A stretch of DNA of 64,000 bases, taken from Aliiroseovarius sediminilitoris. GTDB lineage: Bacteria > Pseudomonadota > Alphaproteobacteria > Rhodobacterales > Rhodobacteraceae. The notes below the pieces were generated by a model. It saw only the letters and a program-made list of their open reading frames with translations, was not told where the DNA came from and did not search any database. The position numbers and the translations under genes were made by a program. This document shows, one piece after another, positions 15,616 to 23,617 of this stretch. The DNA lies in assembly GCF_900109955.1 (NCBI RefSeq), contig NZ_FOJB01000001.1, positions 1,240,001 to 1,304,000 on the forward strand, read 5' to 3'. How positions within the stretch are numbered: the first letter of the stretch is position 1; each line of letters begins with the position of its first letter.

Positions 15616-18600
15616 ATGGGCAAGCCAGACATCACTCTGAACGACCGATTTGATCTGACCAAGAAGCATGTTCTGTTGAACGGCACGCAGGCCCTGGTGC
15701 GCCTGATGCTAATGCAAAAGGAGCGCGACCGGACCGCCGGGCTGAACACAGCAGGCTATGTGACAGGTTATCGGGGATCGCCCCTGGGGGCCGTGGATCT
15801 TTGGATGGGCCGTTCAAAGAAGGTGTTGGAGCCCAATGATATCAAATTTCACCCAGGCCTGAACGAGGACCTTGCTGCCACCGCGCTGTGGGGCAGCCAG
15901 CAGGCCGAACTGCGCGGCGAGGGCACACATGATGGTGTCTTCGGGCTGTGGTATGGCAAGGGGCCGGGTGTAGACCGAACCGGCGATGTGATGCGACACG
16001 CGAACATGGCCGGCACCAGCCCGCATGGCGGCGTGCTGATGGCGATGGGCGATGACCACACCGGAGAAAGCTCGACGGTGCTGCACCAATCGGACTGGGC
16101 GATGGTGGATGCGTATATTCCGGTGCTCAGCCCCGCAGGCGTGCAGGAAATTCTGGATTATGGCATTTATGGCTATGGCCTGAGCCGGTTTGCTGGGGTC
16201 TGGGCAGGTTTGAAAGTGATGAAGGATACGGTCGAGGCGACCTCGGTCGTAGATGGCGACCCGAACCGGATGAAGCTTGTGACGCCCGAGTTTGATATGC
16301 CCGAAGGCGGGTTGAACATTCGTTTGGCTGACCAGCCGGTGCCGCAAGAGGCGCGGATGATCGACTATAAACGGTTTGCGGCTGAGGCCTATGCCCGTGC
16401 CAACCGGATCGACCAGCGCAAATGGGGCAAACCGGGCGCTAAAATCGGGTTTGTTGCGGCGGGTAAGAATTGGCTTGATCTGGTGCATGCAATGGGCCTG
16501 CTGGGCATTGATGAGGTCGAGGCCGAACGTCTGGGGATCACGACCTATAAGGTGGGTCAGACTTTTCCGCTGGATATGGAAAGTTTCCACGAATGGGCCG
16601 AGGGGCTGGACCTGATCGTGGTGGTCGAAGAAAAGCGCAAGCTGATGGAAGTGCAGATCAAGGAAGCGATCTTTGACGACCGTGACGGCCGGCGCGTCTA
16701 TGGCTGGCACAAGGGCGACACGTGGGAAAACGGACGTCGGTTGGAACTTTTCCCGACCCGCTATGCGCTGGACCCGATCATGATTGCCGAGAAAATCGGC
16801 GACATTCTGATAGAAGAAGGACGCGGGACCGAGTCTGTGAAAGCGGGCCTGACCATGTTGGCCGAGGCGAAAGGCGCTGATAACGCGCCTAACATCGCCG
16901 CGCGCCTGCCGTTCTTCTGCTCAGGTTGTCCACACAACACATCGACCAAATTGCCGGAAGGGTCGCGCGCTTATGCGGGAATTGGCTGTCACTATATGGT
17001 GCAGTGGATGGATCGCGATACAGTTGGATTCACCCAAATGGGGGGAGAAGGTGCGAACTGGATCGGCGAGGCGCCGTTCTCGAAAACCGGGCATGTGTTC
17101 CAGAACCTTGGCGACGGGACGTATAACCACTCGGGTAATCTGGCGATCCGGGCCGCGTTGGCCTCCGACGCCAATATCACCTACAAAATTCTCTATAATG
17201 ATGCCGTCGCGATGACCGGCGGACAGACCAACGAAGGTGGGCTGGATGCCGAGCGTATCGCGCGCGAAGTGCAAGCGATGGGCGTGAAGCACATCTTCCT
17301 TGTCTATGATGACAAAGAGGATGTGGACTTGTCTGCCTTCCCGAAAGGCCTGTCACACCACACCCGTGACGAGTTGCTGGACGTCGAAAAAAAATGCTGC
17401 GACATCAAGGGTGTGTCTGTCATTCTTTACGTCCAGACCTGTGCGGCTGAGAAACGCCGCCGCCGCAAGCGTGGACAGTTTCCTGACCCTGACAAGCGCG
17501 TGTTCATCAACACCGACATCTGCGAGGGCTGCGGCGATTGCGGGGTGCAGTCGAACTGTGTCTCGATCGTGCCAGTGGAAACCGAACTGGGTCGCAAGCG
17601 CGCCATCGACCAGTCAAGCTGTAACAAGGACTTCAGCTGTGTGAACGGCTTCTGCCCCAGTTTCGTGACCGTCGAAGGGGCCAAGCTGAAGAAAGCGGCC
17701 ACGGTCGAGGTCGATCTGCCAGATCTGCCAGCGCCCACGCTGCCCGCAATTGACGGCACGTTCAACACGGTGATCACCGGGGTTGGCGGCACTGGCGTCG
17801 TGACCATTGGCGCGATCATGGCGCAAGCCGCCCATATCGACGGCAAGGGCGTGGGCATGATGGAAATGGCTGGTCTTGCGCAGAAAGGTGGCGCCGTCAC
17901 TGTGCATTTGCGCCTGGCCGAGAAGCCGGAGGACATTTCCGCCATTCGTGTGGCAACAGGCGAATGCGACGCGCTGATCGGTTGCGATCTTGTTGTGTCG
18001 GCAGCTCATACAACCCTGGGCTTGACAAAAACCGGGCGCACCGGCGCTGTCGTGGACAGCCACGAGACCATTACGGGGGAGTTCACCCGCAACACCGATT
18101 TCGCCATCCCCGGCGACCGCCTGCAACTGTCGCTTGAAGCGCGTCTGCGCGAACGTGTGTCAATGTTCGACGCGACCGAGTTGGCGCGGGTGTTGATGGG
18201 GGACAACATCTTCTCCAACATGATGGTTCTGGGCGCAAGCTGGCAGGCGGGCATCGTGCCGCTGACCCATGACGCGCTGATGTATGCAATTGAATTGAAT
18301 GGTCAGGCCCCTGACCGAAACAAACGAGCCTTCGAACTGGGGCGTTGGGCAGTGCTACACCCGGAAGATGCCGAAAAGACGGTTCTGGGCGAGATCGTTG
18401 ATAAGCCCAAGACACTGGCCGAGATCATCGCGTTCCGCGCCGATCATCTGACCACCTATCAGGATGCGCGGCTGGCCAAACGCTATCGCGCTTTTGTCGA
18501 CCAGATGCCGGAGGCGCTGAAAGAACCGGTGGCAAAAAGCTATCATAAGCTCCTGGCCTATAAGGACGAATACGAGGTGGCGCGCATGTTGTGCGATACC

Positions 18601-19032
18601 CGCGCCAAGGCCGAAGCCGAATTCGATGGCGATCTGAAGCTGACTTATCACCTTGCCCCGCCGATCCTGAGCGGGACTGATGCCAGCGGACGGCCGAAGA
18701 AACGCGGCTTCGGTGGTTGGTTTGAAACCATAGCCCCATGGCTTGCCAAGTTGAAAGTCCTGCGCGGCACACCGTTTGACCCGTTTGGCCGGTCCGAAGA
18801 GCGTCGCACCGAACGCGCCCTGATCGCCGAGTATGAAGCGGACATGAGATCCGTCGTGGCGGGTCTGACCGATGACAATCTGGCGATTGCGCAAGAGCTC
18901 GCCGCGCTGCCCCTGACCATCCGTGGCTTTGGGCCAGTGAAGCACGCCAATGTAGAGAAAGCCGCTGAGCGTCGTGCCGCGTTGATGTCACAATTCGACG
19001 GCAAGGCGCCGTTGGCGCACGCCGCTGAATGA
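15616..19032 (+). CDS. fused indolepyruvate:ferredoxin oxidoreductase family protein
   Basis: A 1138-residue single-chain 2-oxoacid:ferredoxin oxidoreductase of the indolepyruvate type, which decarboxylates aryl or branched 2-oxo acids (from amino-acid breakdown) to acyl-CoA. Domains in order: N-terminal alpha-like region with GYRGSPLGAVD (about 52-62), thiamine-diphosphate domain with CSGCPHNTSTK, GIGCHYM, GGEGANWIG and NLGDGTYNHSGN (about 435-510), a cysteine-rich [4Fe-4S] patch CEGCGDCGVQSNC (about 636-648) and later CNKDFSC, and the C-terminal gamma-type domain with VGGTGVVTIG (about 723). The archaeal enzyme has two subunits; the fusion is usual in alphaproteobacteria. SD GGGAGG stands ahead of the ATG. 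Controlled by the operator-covered promoter upstream. Confidence 0.93.
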   Translation: MGKPDITLNDRFDLTKKHVLLNGTQALVRLMLMQKERDRTAGLNTAGYVTGYRGSPLGAVDLWMGRSKKVLEPNDIKFHPGLNEDLAATALWGSQQAELRGEGTHDGVFGLWYGKGPGVDRTGDVMRHANMAGTSPHGGVLMAMGDDHTGESSTVLHQSDWAMVDAYIPVLSPAGVQEILDYGIYGYGLSRFAGVWAGLKVMKDTVEATSVVDGDPNRMKLVTPEFDMPEGGLNIRLADQPVPQEARMIDYKRFAAEAYARANRIDQRKWGKPGAKIGFVAAGKNWLDLVHAMGLLGIDEVEAERLGITTYKVGQTFPLDMESFHEWAEGLDLIVVVEEKRKLMEVQIKEAIFDDRDGRRVYGWHKGDTWENGRRLELFPTRYALDPIMIAEKIGDILIEEGRGTESVKAGLTMLAEAKGADNAPNIAARLPFFCSGCPHNTSTKLPEGSRAYAGIGCHYMVQWMDRDTVGFTQMGGEGANWIGEAPFSKTGHVFQNLGDGTYNHSGNLAIRAALASDANITYKILYNDAVAMTGGQTNEGGLDAERIAREVQAMGVKHIFLVYDDKEDVDLSAFPKGLSHHTRDELLDVEKKCCDIKGVSVILYVQTCAAEKRRRRKRGQFPDPDKRVFINTDICEGCGDCGVQSNCVSIVPVETELGRKRAIDQSSCNKDFSCVNGFCPSFVTVEGAKLKKAATVEVDLPDLPAPTLPAIDGTFNTVITGVGGTGVVTIGAIMAQAAHIDGKGVGMMEMAGLAQKGGAVTVHLRLAEKPEDISAIRVATGECDALIGCDLVVSAAHTTLGLTKTGRTGAVVDSHETITGEFTRNTDFAIPGDRLQLSLEARLRERVSMFDATELARVLMGDNIFSNMMVLGASWQAGIVPLTHDALMYAIELNGQAPDRNKRAFELGRWAVLHPEDAEKTVLGEIVDKPKTLAEIIAFRADHLTTYQDARLAKRYRAFVDQMPEALKEPVAKSYHKLLAYKDEYEVARMLCDTRAKAEAEFDGDLKLTYHLAPPILSGTDASGRPKKRGFGGWFETIAPWLAKLKVLRGTPFDPFGRSEERRTERALIAEYEADMRSVVAGLTDDNLAIAQELAALPLTIRGFGPVKHANVEKAAERRAALMSQFDGKAPLAHAAE

Positions 19033-19156
19033 CTCCGCCTGCCGCTGCGACGCCGCACCTGGGCGGAGAATCGTCGCAGCGCGCAATCGGTGATGGATTT
19101 CCGCGAAAAACGGACCTATGGCTTGCACCAGAACAACACGGACGGGACCATAGGGC

Positions 19157-19969
19157 ATGGCTGTAGGGGTATTCGATTCAGGGCTTGGTGGACTGACGGT
19201 GCTGGATGCCGTGGCGAAACGCTTGCCTGATGTGGATTTCGTCTATTACGCCGACAGCGCCCATGCACCGTATGGCGTTCGAGATGCAGATGACATCTAT
19301 GACCTGACCACCACCGCCGTTCAGGCCCTTTGGGACGAAGGGTGTGATTTGGTCATTCTGGCCTGCAACACCGCCTCCGCCGCCGCGCTTCGGCGGATGC
19401 AGGAAAGCTGGATTCCAAAAGACAAACGGGTTTTGGGGGTCTTTGTGCCGCTGATCGAAGCCCTGACCGAAAGGGATTGGGGCGACAACTCGCCTCCGCG
19501 CGAAGTGGCTGTAAAACATGTGGCATTGTTTGCCACACCAGCGACCGTGTCCAGCCGGGCTTTCCAGCGTGAACTGGCCTTTCGAGCCATCGGGGTCGAT
19601 GTCGAAGCGCAGGCCTGTGGTGGCGTCGTCGATGCGATCGAAGAGGGCGACATGATCCTGGCCGAAGCGCTGGTGCGCAGCCATGTGGATGCCCTGAAGC
19701 GCAAGATGCCCAAGCCCGAGGCGGCCATTCTTGGCTGCACTCACTACCCGCTGATGGAAGAGGCGTTCCAGGCCGCGCTGGGTGACGACGTTCAGGTTTA
19801 CAGTCAGGCCAATCTGGTTGCAGAAAGCCTTGCTTATTATCTGGACCGGCACCCGGAGATGAAGGGCGCAGGCACTACGTCGAAGTTCCTGACCACAGGC
19901 GATCCAAACCGCGTGTCGAACAGCGCGACCCAGTTTCTGCGACGAAAGATCACGTTCGAACCGGCCTGA
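19157..19969 (+). CDS. murI: glutamate racemase
   Basis: Makes D-glutamate for peptidoglycan. The 270-residue protein has the racemase marks: [11 protein letters not shown] with the catalytic-site Asp (residue 7), the first catalytic Cys in LACNTASA (about residue 71), and the second in GCTHYPL (about 194). The start at 19157 gives [12 protein letters not shown]; the bases ahead (GACCATAGGGC) form only a weak ribosome site. It is followed after 55 bases by argC, itself with a strong SD, so read-through is possible. Length and motifs are normal. Confidence 0.95.
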   Translation: MAVGVFDSGLGGLTVLDAVAKRLPDVDFVYYADSAHAPYGVRDADDIYDLTTTAVQALWDEGCDLVILACNTASAAALRRMQESWIPKDKRVLGVFVPLIEALTERDWGDNSPPREVAVKHVALFATPATVSSRAFQRELAFRAIGVDVEAQACGGVVDAIEEGDMILAEALVRSHVDALKRKMPKPEAAILGCTHYPLMEEAFQAALGDDVQVYSQANLVAESLAYYLDRHPEMKGAGTTSKFLTTGDPNRVSNSATQFLRRKITFEPA

Positions 19970-20024
19970 TTGAAGCCGCCCTTCAAAACCACTACATCTT
20001 TCGACGAACCCGCAGGAGGTCTTG

Positions 20025-21053
20025 ATGACCCACAAAATCGCCATTCTGGGCGCGTCCGGATATACCGGCGCTGAGCTTGTCCGGCTGATTGCCACCCATC
20101 CGACGATGGAAATCGTCGCCCTGTCCGCTGACCGTAAGGCAGGAATGGACATGGCAGATGTCTATCCGCATTTGCGCCACCTCGATCTGCCCAAACTCAC
20201 CACGATGGATGAAATTGATTTCGCCAATGTCGATCTAGCCTTCGCAGCTCTGCCGCATGGGTTGAGCCAGGCACTGGTGCGTGATTTGCCCAAGACCGTT
20301 AAAGTCGTTGATCTGGGCGCAGATTTTCGACTGCGCGATCCGGCGGAATACGAGAAATGGTATGGCGCACCGCATGTGGCGACCGAGTTGCAGAAAACCG
20401 CCGTCTATGGCCTGACCGAGTTCTATCGAGACGAGATTCGCACTGCGCGACTGGTGGCGGGCACAGGTTGCAATGCCGCGACCGTGCAATATGCGCTGAG
20501 ACCGCTGATTTCGGCGGGGTTGATCGACCTTGACCGGATTATCTGCGACCTGAAGAACGGCATTTCGGGGGCAGGGCGGTCCCTGAAGGAAAACATGTTG
20601 TTCGCCGAACGTTCGACCGATGTGCAGGGATATGCGCAAGGTGGCAAGCACCGGCATCTTGGTGAATTCGATCAGGAGTTTTCACTGTTGGCCGGTCGCT
20701 CGGTCCGGATCATGTTCACACCTCACCTTGTGCCTGTGAACCGCGGCATCCTGGCCGATTGCTATGTGGACGGGGATGCTGTAAAAATTCACGCGGCTTT
20801 GGTTGAGCAATATCAAGACGAGCCGTTCGTGACTGTGCTACCCAAGGGCCAACTGCCGGGTATGGGGCATGTAATGGGGTCGAACCAATGCCATCTGGGC
20901 GTTGTCGGCGACCGCGTGCCGGGGCGTGCTTTGGTTGTGTCGGCGCTGGATAATCTGTGTAAGGGTTCATCCGGTCAGGCGATGCAGAACGCGAACCTCA
21001 TGCTGGGCGAAGACGAAAAGACAGGGCTGATGTTGCCGCCGGTCTTTCCATAA
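20025..21053 (+). CDS. argC: N-acetyl-gamma-glutamyl-phosphate reductase
   Basis: Third step of arginine synthesis: NADPH reduction of N-acetyl-glutamyl phosphate to the semialdehyde. The 342-residue protein has the nucleotide motif [13 protein letters not shown] (residues 8-20), the catalytic Cys in [10 protein letters not shown] (about 150), and the C-terminal HLVPVNRGI and [10 protein letters not shown]. This is the longer ArgC type. The ATG at 20025 is chosen because AGGAGG (20014-20019) lies five bases ahead; the in-frame TTG one codon earlier is less likely. ccmE follows after 21 bases. Confidence 0.96.
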   Translation: MTHKIAILGASGYTGAELVRLIATHPTMEIVALSADRKAGMDMADVYPHLRHLDLPKLTTMDEIDFANVDLAFAALPHGLSQALVRDLPKTVKVVDLGADFRLRDPAEYEKWYGAPHVATELQKTAVYGLTEFYRDEIRTARLVAGTGCNAATVQYALRPLISAGLIDLDRIICDLKNGISGAGRSLKENMLFAERSTDVQGYAQGGKHRHLGEFDQEFSLLAGRSVRIMFTPHLVPVNRGILADCYVDGDAVKIHAALVEQYQDEPFVTVLPKGQLPGMGHVMGSNQCHLGVVGDRVPGRALVVSALDNLCKGSSGQAMQNANLMLGEDEKTGLMLPPVFP

Positions 21054-21074
21054 GAGTTTGAAAAGGAGCCGAAT

Positions 21075-21527
21075 ATGGCTGGTTTGAAAAATCTGAAGAA
21101 AACACGACGCATCCAGATCATCCTGCTGGCATTTGTCGCACTCGTGATTTCGACCGGGTTGATCGGATATGCGCTGAAGGACGGGATCAATTACTATCGT
21201 TCGCCGACCGAGGTTGTGGCCGAACCGCCCAGCGAAGACGAAGTGTTTCGCATGGGCGGATTGGTTGCGGACGGAACATTGGTGCGCGGGCAAAGCGAGA
21301 CAGTGACCTTTTCGGTAACGGACGGCGCGGCGGTTGTGCCGGTTTCCTATACCGGTGTGCTGCCGGATCTGTTTGGCGAGAATCAAGGCATGATCGGCAC
21401 CGGTAGCTATGTAAACGGAACGTTCCAAGCCACGGAAATCCTTGCCAAACACGACGAAGACTATATGCCGAAAGAGGTTATCGACAGCCTCAAGGCAACG
21501 GGCGTTTACGTCGAGCCGACCTCTTGA
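21075..21527 (+). CDS. ccmE: cytochrome c maturation heme chaperone CcmE
   Basis: CcmE holds heme covalently in the periplasm and hands it to CcmF/CcmH for attachment to apocytochromes c. The 150-residue protein has one N-terminal membrane anchor (about residues 13-33, IQIILLAFVALVISTGLIGYAL), a beta-barrel body, and the heme-binding His in LAKHDEDYMP (about residue 130). It follows argC by 21 bases with AAGGAG ahead of the ATG. In the usual ccm order ccmF would follow directly; here five other genes stand between them. Confidence 0.96.
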   Translation: MAGLKNLKKTRRIQIILLAFVALVISTGLIGYALKDGINYYRSPTEVVAEPPSEDEVFRMGGLVADGTLVRGQSETVTFSVTDGAAVVPVSYTGVLPDLFGENQGMIGTGSYVNGTFQATEILAKHDEDYMPKEVIDSLKATGVYVEPTS

Positions 21528-21538
21528 TTTGAGATTTC

Positions 21539-21552
21539 TTAACGCTTCTTAA
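21539..21552. promoter_or_regulatory. CtrA-like TTAA pair before the muramidase gene
   Basis: TTAA (21539-21542), six bases, TTAA(CC) (21549-21552). The CtrA consensus is TTAA-N7-TTAA, so the spacer is one base short. It stands 40-55 bases before the muramidase start, in the only gap between ccmE and the lysis-like genes. Weak support from sequence alone. Confidence 0.3.
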
Positions 21553-21593
21553 CCAGCCTGTGCCTCGTATTTCTTATGCGGGGTTAGGCGCGG

Positions 21594-22205
21594 ATGAAAA
21601 GCGTAGAAGACATAGCGACCGAAATAGTCGCCCGCGAGGGCGGCTTTGTGAACGATCCGGATGATCCGGGCGGGGCGACAAAATACGGTGTGACCATCCA
21701 CACCATGCGCCGGTTGGGACTTGATCTGGATCGCGACGGGCGGATCACCGCAGACGATGTGAAGCGGCTGACCCGCGATCAAGCCCGCGACATCTTTCTG
21801 AGGCATTATTTCCGAAAACCCCGGCTGGCGGAGCTTCCGCAACCGTTGCAGGCCACGGTCTTCGATATGTATGTGAATGCCGGCAGAAATGCGGTGCGCA
21901 TTCTGCAAGAACTGTTGCGCAAGATGGGCTATGAACTGGCGGTGGATGGGGCGCTTGGCCCGCAAACGCTGGGGATCGCACGTGATGCGATCTTGCAGGC
22001 ACCCGATCATCTGGTTGACGCCTATGGAATCGAGCGGCGCAACTATTACTACCGTCTTGCTGACCGGCGCCCAACCTCACGAAAATATGCCCGTCGCCGG
22101 GATGGTGGAAAGGGTGGGTGGATTACCCGCGCAGAGGCATTCCTGTCGGCCAAGTATCATTTCTCTGACCAAGATCACCGCGAAAGGACCTCCGCATGGG
22201 GCTGA
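21594..22205 (+). CDS. GH108-type N-acetylmuramidase (holin-associated endolysin)
   Basis: A 203-residue peptidoglycan hydrolase of glycoside hydrolase family 108 (DUF847): EGGFVNDPDDPGGATKYGVT (residues 15-34) carries the family's catalytic Glu, and a C-terminal peptidoglycan-binding repeat includes VDGALGPQTLG (about 118-128). No signal peptide is present, as expected for an endolysin released by a holin. Relatives are phage and gene-transfer-agent lysis enzymes and secretion-linked muramidases. The downstream holin gene overlaps it by ten bases, so the two are coupled. No phage structural genes surround it. Confidence 0.88.
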   Translation: MKSVEDIATEIVAREGGFVNDPDDPGGATKYGVTIHTMRRLGLDLDRDGRITADDVKRLTRDQARDIFLRHYFRKPRLAELPQPLQATVFDMYVNAGRNAVRILQELLRKMGYELAVDGALGPQTLGIARDAILQAPDHLVDAYGIERRNYYYRLADRRPTSRKYARRRDGGKGGWITRAEAFLSAKYHFSDQDHRERTSAWG

Positions 22206-22786
22206 TTGGAAACGTCTTGACCATTCTATTCGGGCGCAGCGGGAACCTTGTGCGCGAAACCGCAGAAGTGTTTCGTGAAAACACCGAGGCAGCCGCCATT
22301 CGTGACAGTGACGCACAACAGGCTGCCATCGACGCTTTCCGTGCCGAGTTCATTGCCGGCCAGGGCGGATGGTTCAATCGCTTCATGGATGGCGTGAACA
22401 GGGTGCCTCGACCGGCTCTTGCGCTGTCCACGTTGGCCCTGTTCGCAGCCGCCATGATCAGCCCAGACTGGTTTGCCGCGCGAATGGAAGGTGTCGCGGT
22501 CGTGCCTGAACCGCTGTGGTGGCTGATGGGAGTGGTGGTCAGCTTCTATTTCGGCGCGCGATATCAGGTGAAAGGGCAAGAGTTCCAGAGGGCGATTGCT
22601 GCGAGCTTGATGCGGGACCTGGAGACAGCGCGCGTTCAATCAGATCGCGGCAAGCCACCGTCGGTGTTCAGGCCAGAACCCCTAGCCCCACAAGAAACCG
22701 TGCAAGCGGCGCGCGCCGGTGCGCAGGTGGACATCACCGACAACGCGGCGCTGGCGGACTGGCAGGAGTCATCGCGTGGCCTTTGA
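22196..22786 (+). CDS. holin-family membrane protein
   Basis: A 196-residue protein with two clear transmembrane helices in the middle (about residues 78-97, LALSTLALFAAAMISPDWFA, and 105-123, PLWWLMGVVVSFYFGARYQV) and a possible amphipathic N-terminal helix, followed by a polar C-terminal tail. The layout, including RFMDGVNRVPRP before the first helix and FYFGAR in the second, fits the three-helix holin family found next to GH108 muramidases in alphaproteobacteria. Holins make the inner-membrane holes that release endolysin. The start overlaps the muramidase stop by ten bases, with AAAGGA ahead. Confidence 0.8.
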   Translation: MGLIGNVLTILFGRSGNLVRETAEVFRENTEAAAIRDSDAQQAAIDAFRAEFIAGQGGWFNRFMDGVNRVPRPALALSTLALFAAAMISPDWFAARMEGVAVVPEPLWWLMGVVVSFYFGARYQVKGQEFQRAIAASLMRDLETARVQSDRGKPPSVFRPEPLAPQETVQAARAGAQVDITDNAALADWQESSRGL

Positions 22787-22970
22787 CGTGCTTATGAATC
22801 TGGTCGCCGAACATGGGCCCTGGGTGCTGTTGGTGTTCTATCTGCTGTACCGAGACTTGCAGAAAGATCAGGCGACGCGAGCGGTGTTGGACAAGAACTC
22901 ATCCATCCTGATCGAGATCACGACGATCATCCGCGAACGTCTGCCCTCCGCCGGGGGGCGGGTCGGATGA
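22776..22970 (+). CDS. small membrane protein in the lysis-like cassette (GTG start)
   Basis: A 64-residue protein with one N-terminal transmembrane helix (HGPWVLLVFYLLYRDL, about residues 14-29) and a polar helical tail rich in charged residues (QKDQATRAVLDKNSSILIEI). The GTG at 22776 is chosen because AGGAG (22764-22768) lies seven bases ahead; a downstream ATG at 22794 lacks a site. It overlaps the holin stop by 11 bases and the next frame by four. The shape (membrane anchor plus coiled periplasmic or cytoplasmic tail) is like an inner-membrane spanin or a holin partner, but no family match is claimed. Confidence 0.6.
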   Translation: MAFDVLMNLVAEHGPWVLLVFYLLYRDLQKDQATRAVLDKNSSILIEITTIIRERLPSAGGRVG

Positions 22971-23104
22971 TGGCGGTGCTTTGGCGGCTCAGATGCCGGC
23001 TGTGGGCAATTCTGGTGGGATCAAGATTCCAGCGATCAATTGAACAAAACAAACATGCAGCTGCCGAATTGGACGCTGCTGTGCGAGAGGTCTTGCAGAA
23101 ATGA
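22967..23104 (+). CDS. 45-residue small protein, coupled on both sides
   Basis: The frame opens with ATGATG at 22967, overlapping the preceding stop as ATGA, and ends with TGA at 23102-23104, overlapping the next ATG at 23101. The protein has a basic, Trp- and Leu-rich N-terminal helix (MAVLWRLRCRLWAILVG) and a polar helix (IEQNKHAAAELDAAVREVL). Four-base overlaps at both ends argue that it is translated. Too short for a family assignment; membrane-associated by look. Confidence 0.5.
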   Translation: MMAVLWRLRCRLWAILVGSRFQRSIEQNKHAAAELDAAVREVLQK

Positions 23105-23523
23105 AACAAGCATTCGGTTTAATGATGTGTCTCGCCATCGTTTTGCAACTTGGCTATCTGGTGGCGGGATATGATGCGATGTACCAGATCGGATATGGCG
23201 CGATCACCCTGATGGGGCTGATGATTTCGCTGACATTTCTGTGGCTTTACGTTCAGCGTGCGACACCATTGGCGCTGGGCATGGCCTATAGCTGGTCAGG
23301 GGCAAGCCTTGTTCTGGGTTGGTGGTGGATATTTGCACTGGCGGGTGAGCCAGCGATCATGTCACACAGCGCCGCGCATTTCGTCCCCCTGGCCCTGTAC
23401 CTGTCGGGTGCTGTTTTGCATTTCAGTGTCATTCACCGATCCTTCGGGTGTCACGGCACGACATTCCTGTGGCCGGTGTTGGCGGCGGTGGCGGTGTCGA
23501 CGATCATCTATCTGGCCCTATGA
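23101..23523 (+). CDS. four-helix membrane protein of unknown function
   Basis: A 140-residue hydrophobic protein with about four to five transmembrane helices: residues 5-24, 30-50, 57-78, 87-108 and 118-139. No conserved motif is recognised; several Trp and a pair of His (SHSAAHFVPL, HFSVIHRS) lie near helix ends. It starts in the stop of the preceding tiny gene and stands 94 bases before ccmF. Either a further part of the lysis-like cassette or a membrane protein tied to cytochrome c maturation; the sequence does not decide. Confidence 0.65.
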   Translation: MKQAFGLMMCLAIVLQLGYLVAGYDAMYQIGYGAITLMGLMISLTFLWLYVQRATPLALGMAYSWSGASLVLGWWWIFALAGEPAIMSHSAAHFVPLALYLSGAVLHFSVIHRSFGCHGTTFLWPVLAAVAVSTIIYLAL

Positions 23524-23617
23524 CGATGAGGAACCCGTGACCTGACGCCGCAGAGGGCTAGGCCCGCTTCGCGACTACCTGTATGGTCACGATCATGAAT
23601 ATGGGATGGCCGCGAAC

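Noticed and set aside
21594-23523. Remnant prophage
   Set aside because: Only lysis-type genes are present; no capsid, tail, terminase, integrase or attachment repeats, and composition matches the flanking ccm genes.
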